Part shown: positions 5,888 through 7,708 of the stretch, piece after piece
Layout: each line of letters begins with the position of its first letter
Position numbering within the stretch: position 1 is the first letter of the stretch
Source of the DNA: JAFGCY01 sp964609245
Lineage (GTDB): Bacteria; 4484-113; JAFGCY01
NCBI GenBank assembly: GCA_964609245.1
Contig: CAZSSB010000077.1
Coordinates: 1 to 7,708 of the forward strand
Reading direction: 5' to 3'
DNA: 7,708 nucleotides
The notes under the pieces: generated by a model
Seen by the model: only the letters and a program-made list of their open reading frames with translations
Told to the model about the DNA's origin: nothing
Database searches by the model: none
Made by a program: the position numbers and the translations under genes

Positions 5888-7285
5888 ATGGGGTATCACG
5901 GGGTGAGATTTTCAGGCACCGTAGCGCTGCTTGCGGCGGCGCTTGTACTGCTAGCGGCGTTGTCGGCGGCGGCGCAGAACGGTGCTCCGGTCGAGCCGCT
6001 GGTGGACACCGCGTCGCACCGGCTGGCCGAGGGCGACTATCTGCTGGCGCAGTTCTTCGACGGCCAGCGCCAGCAGGACTACTACCTGCAGGTCGACTCC
6101 GCCGGCGAGGTCAGGATGCCACTGGTCGAGGCCGTCGCCGTCGCCGGGCTGACGCCGCGCGAGGCCGCCGAGCTGCTGACCGACGAGTACCGCGTCTACT
6201 ACCATAAGCCCTATGTCGCGCTGCAGGTGCTGCGGCGCGGGCAGTTCGAGGTCTTCCTGTTCGGTCCCGACTTTCCCGGCCAGATGTACAAGCTGGACAA
6301 CGGCACGCGGCTCAGCGACCTCTGGCAGCGGCTGAAGCTGGCTGAGCCCGGGCGCTACCGGCGGGTGCACGTCATCCGCGGCGACCTGGACTTCTATTCG
6401 CTGACGGCTGCGCTGCCGCCGGCGCTGCCCGCGCTGGCCGACGGCGCCAGCGTGATCGCGGCGCCGAGCCCCGGTGCGGTGGCCCGCGACAGCGCCAGCC
6501 TGGCCGGCCACACCAACTGGCGCGGCTGGGTTGAGGAGCGAATCGAGGACCCCGACTCGCAGGTCTGGGTCATCGACCCCCTGGCGATCACGCTGGAGGG
6601 CGAGCTGTCGCGCTACAACGTCGAGCTGCGCAAGCAGGATGTGATCTACGTCCCGACGGCGGAGCGGTTCGTCGAGGTGCAGGGGACGGAGGTGCCCGGC
6701 CGCTACGAGCTGCTGACCGAGGAGACGCTGGGCGACGTGCTGCGCCTGGCGGGCACCGTCGACTACGCGGGCGACCTGGTCAACACGGTGGTGACGCGCC
6801 GCGACGACTGCGGCAACCTCGAGCGGCTGATCTTCAACCTGTTCCCGGCGCTCGACAACCTGGCCGCGATCGAGTGCTTCGAGCTGATGAACCGCGACGT
6901 GATCAGCATCGTGCCGCGCGAACAGCGCATCTTCGTGCTGGGCGAGGTCAACCTGGCGGGCGCCTTCGCGTTTGTCGAGGACTCCACCCCGCTGGACTAC
7001 ATCGCGCTCGCGGGTGGCGAGACGCCGAGTGCCAACATGCCCTGGATCGCGATCATCCGCCAGGGGCGCAACCGGCTGGACCAGCTGCCCCAGGCCGAGG
7101 TGATCCAGGTCAACTTCAAGGAGATCGCCAAGGGCCTGCCGCTGTGCACCGACATCTCGCTGCTGCCCGGCGACATCGTCTACGTACCGCCCAAGGGCTT
7201 CCAGTTCGAGTTCGGCCAGATCATACAGACCGTCAGCGCGGCGGTCACCAGCTTCGCGGTGGTCGACAACGCCAACAACAACTGA
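5888..7285 (+). CDS. Polysaccharide export protein (Wza-like, SLBB repeats)
   Basis: The product is 465 residues from the ATG at 5888, chosen for GAGGAAGG just upstream and because a signal peptide starts there: V-R at 6-7, a hydrophobic stretch at about 9-28, cleavage probably after A-A-A (27-29). No lipobox is present, unlike Wza itself. An in-frame ATG at 5840 overlaps the previous stop (ATGA) and would add 16 residues. The Poly_export-like domain spans about 44-115 (H-R-L-A-E-G-D-Y, then M-P-L-V-E-A-V-A-V-A-G-L-T-P-R-E-A). Three SLBB-like units follow, each ending in a D-[VI]-x-x-[VI]-x-x-P turn: D-V-I-Y-V-P at 251-256, D-V-I-S-I-V-P at 337-343 and D-I-V-Y-V-P at 429-434. The first unit is interrupted by about 60 residues (roughly 170-230). 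The C-terminus (about 443-459) is hydrophobic or amphipathic and ends N-A-N-N-N, which fits an outer-membrane helix as in Wza. It would form the periplasmic/outer-membrane exit channel for the polymer made by the neighbouring enzymes. The usual Wzc-type kinase partner is not in this window. Confidence 0.9.
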   Translation: MGYHGVRFSGTVALLAAALVLLAALSAAAQNGAPVEPLVDTASHRLAEGDYLLAQFFDGQRQQDYYLQVDSAGEVRMPLVEAVAVAGLTPREAAELLTDEYRVYYHKPYVALQVLRRGQFEVFLFGPDFPGQMYKLDNGTRLSDLWQRLKLAEPGRYRRVHVIRGDLDFYSLTAALPPALPALADGASVIAAPSPGAVARDSASLAGHTNWRGWVEERIEDPDSQVWVIDPLAITLEGELSRYNVELRKQDVIYVPTAERFVEVQGTEVPGRYELLTEETLGDVLRLAGTVDYAGDLVNTVVTRRDDCGNLERLIFNLFPALDNLAAIECFELMNRDVISIVPREQRIFVLGEVNLAGAFAFVEDSTPLDYIALAGGETPSANMPWIAIIRQGRNRLDQLPQAEVIQVNFKEIAKGLPLCTDISLLPGDIVYVPPKGFQFEFGQIIQTVSAAVTSFAVVDNANNN

Positions 7286-7360
7286 ACCCGCCGGCTCCGC
7301 GGATACGCCGCGCCCCGGCCGGTAGGGCAGCCTGCCGGGCATAGCTGTCCCGATAGCCGG

Positions 7361-7388
7361 TTGACCAGCGCAGATGCCTCGGTATTGA
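7361..7388 (+). promoter_or_regulatory. Weak candidate promoter for the downstream lipoprotein
   Basis: TTGACC (7361-7366, 5 of 6 to the -35 consensus) is followed after 16 nt by TATTGA (7383-7388, only 3 of 6 to the -10). A second candidate -10, TACAAT (7437-7442, 5 of 6), lies closer to the gene but lacks a -35. Either could serve the lipoprotein gene at 7492; neither is strong. Confidence 0.25.
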
Positions 7389-7399
7389 GCCCTGAACGT

Positions 7400-7418
7400 C
7401 GCCGCGTACACTGCGGCG
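7400..7418. repeat. Inverted repeat upstream of the last lipoprotein gene
   Basis: Arms CGCCGC (7400-7405) and GCGGCG (7413-7418) flank a 7-nt spacer whose end bases can add a G-U pair. It covers the place where a -35 would sit for the TACAAT box at 7437. No T-run follows, so it is not a usual terminator for the export gene. It could be an operator or chance pairing in GC-rich DNA. Confidence 0.35.
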
Positions 7419-7433
7419 CGGCCATACACACGC

Positions 7434-7466
7434 GGTTACAATATGGCTATGCCGGTACAAATGCTA
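7434..7466 (+). repeat. Imperfect direct repeat before the last lipoprotein gene
   Basis: GGTTACAATATGGCTA (7434-7449) is followed by GGTACAAATGCTA (7454-7466). The second copy equals the first with three single bases removed, and the starts are 20 nt apart, close to two helical turns. The stretch is clearly more AT-rich than its surroundings. It overlaps the candidate -10 TACAAT and could be a tandem binding site. Confidence 0.4.
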
Positions 7467-7491
7467 ACTTGGCGAAGGAGGAGGGGTCCGG

Positions 7492-7708
7492 TTGAAACGA
7501 AGTGACAGACAACTGGGGGACACGCGCGGCGTTTTGCGCGCGATCCTGGCCGCCGCAGTGATCTGCCTGGTGCTGGCGGGATGCGGCGGGAGCAAACAAC
7601 CGGCGGCCGTGGATGTGGGCATCGGCGTGGATTCCCCGCCGTCGCTGGACGAGCTCGAGGCGGCGCTTCAGGCGGAGTTTCAGCGGCTGGGGATCGACCC
7701 GGCGAAGG
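7492..7708 (+). CDS. Small-start lipoprotein of unknown function, 3' end missing
   Basis: Seventy-two residues are visible before the right edge. Translation probably begins at the TTG at 7492: the unusually purine-rich AAGGAGGAGGGG (7475-7486) ends 5 nt upstream, and no ATG or GTG in this frame fits as well. The N-terminus is a clear lipoprotein signal: K-R-S-D-R-Q basic start, hydrophobic stretch at about 14-29, lipobox L-A-G-C with Cys31, followed by G-G-S-K. Gly at +2 gives no inner-membrane retention signal in the E. coli sense, so outer-membrane placement is possible. The mature part seen so far is Pro/Val-rich and then has an acidic helix (D-E-L-E-A-A-L-Q-A-E-F-Q-R-L-G). No family is recognised. 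It lies 206 nt after the export gene, so it could belong to the same locus or begin another unit. Too short at the start does not apply; the length of the full protein is unknown. Confidence 0.75.
   Translation, partial: MKRSDRQLGDTRGVLRAILAAAVICLVLAGCGGSKQPAAVDVGIGVDSPPSLDELEAALQAEFQRLGIDPAK

Noticed and set aside
4670..7285. An 871-codon open frame covering the whole glycosyltransferase gene in another frame and joining the export gene
   Set aside because: Its first 1.2 kb translate into Arg/Ala/Gly-rich sequence typical of a shifted frame in GC-rich DNA, while the overlapping frame has clear GT4 motifs. The export protein has a signal peptide and ribosome binding site at 5888, so the upstream part is absence of stops, not a fusion.
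7298..7339. Two hairpins after the export gene as an intrinsic terminator
   Set aside because: CGCGG/CCGCG (7298-7312) and CCCGGC/GCCGGG (7314-7319 with 7334-7339) can form, but no T-run follows either. Chance pairing in GC-rich DNA explains them equally well.
5951..7429. Minus-strand open frame of 492 codons opposite the export gene
   Set aside because: It has no family features, its composition is typical of antisense frames in GC-rich DNA, and the opposite strand encodes a well-formed SLBB protein.

Overview
The window is GC-rich DNA that is almost fully coding, with six genes in two divergent blocks. It probably comes from a diderm (Gram-negative-type) bacterium. The evidence is two lipoproteins with signal-peptidase-II sites and a Wza/SLBB-type polysaccharide export protein, a family that works at the outer membrane. 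The phylum cannot be fixed from the sequence. Several genes have clear Shine-Dalgarno sites, and GTG and TTG starts occur.

Leftward block (minus strand, from about 3545 down to the left edge): a WbpA-type nucleotide-sugar 6-dehydrogenase, then a 555-residue lipoprotein with a low-complexity tether and an eight-blade PQQ-like beta-propeller, then a gene cut by the window edge whose product looks like an alpha/alpha-toroid (squalene-cyclase/prenyltransferase-like) protein. The last two overlap by 4 bases (GTGA), so their translation is probably coupled.

Rightward block (plus strand, 3669 to the right edge): a WbpP-type NAD-dependent UDP-HexNAc 4-epimerase, a GT4 glycosyltransferase, a periplasmic/outer-membrane polysaccharide export protein with SLBB repeats, and the start of a small TTG-initiated lipoprotein cut by the window edge.

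The dehydrogenase and epimerase together would convert UDP-GlcNAc into an acidic HexNAc sugar nucleotide, most simply UDP-GalNAcA. The GT4 enzyme would use a sugar nucleotide to build a repeat unit, and the SLBB protein would export the polymer. This reads as one edge of a capsule or exopolysaccharide locus. The 123-bp divergent gap holds an almost symmetric -10 element that could serve both directions, next to a perfect 21-nt dyad nested in a second inverted repeat. No RNA gene, CRISPR array, insertion sequence or convincing intrinsic terminator was seen. I found no clear new system. The most unusual points are the structured divergent control region, the propeller and toroid genes joined to the sugar dehydrogenase, a Trp-containing insertion in the export protein, and a GT4 enzyme lacking a usual phosphate-binding Arg.
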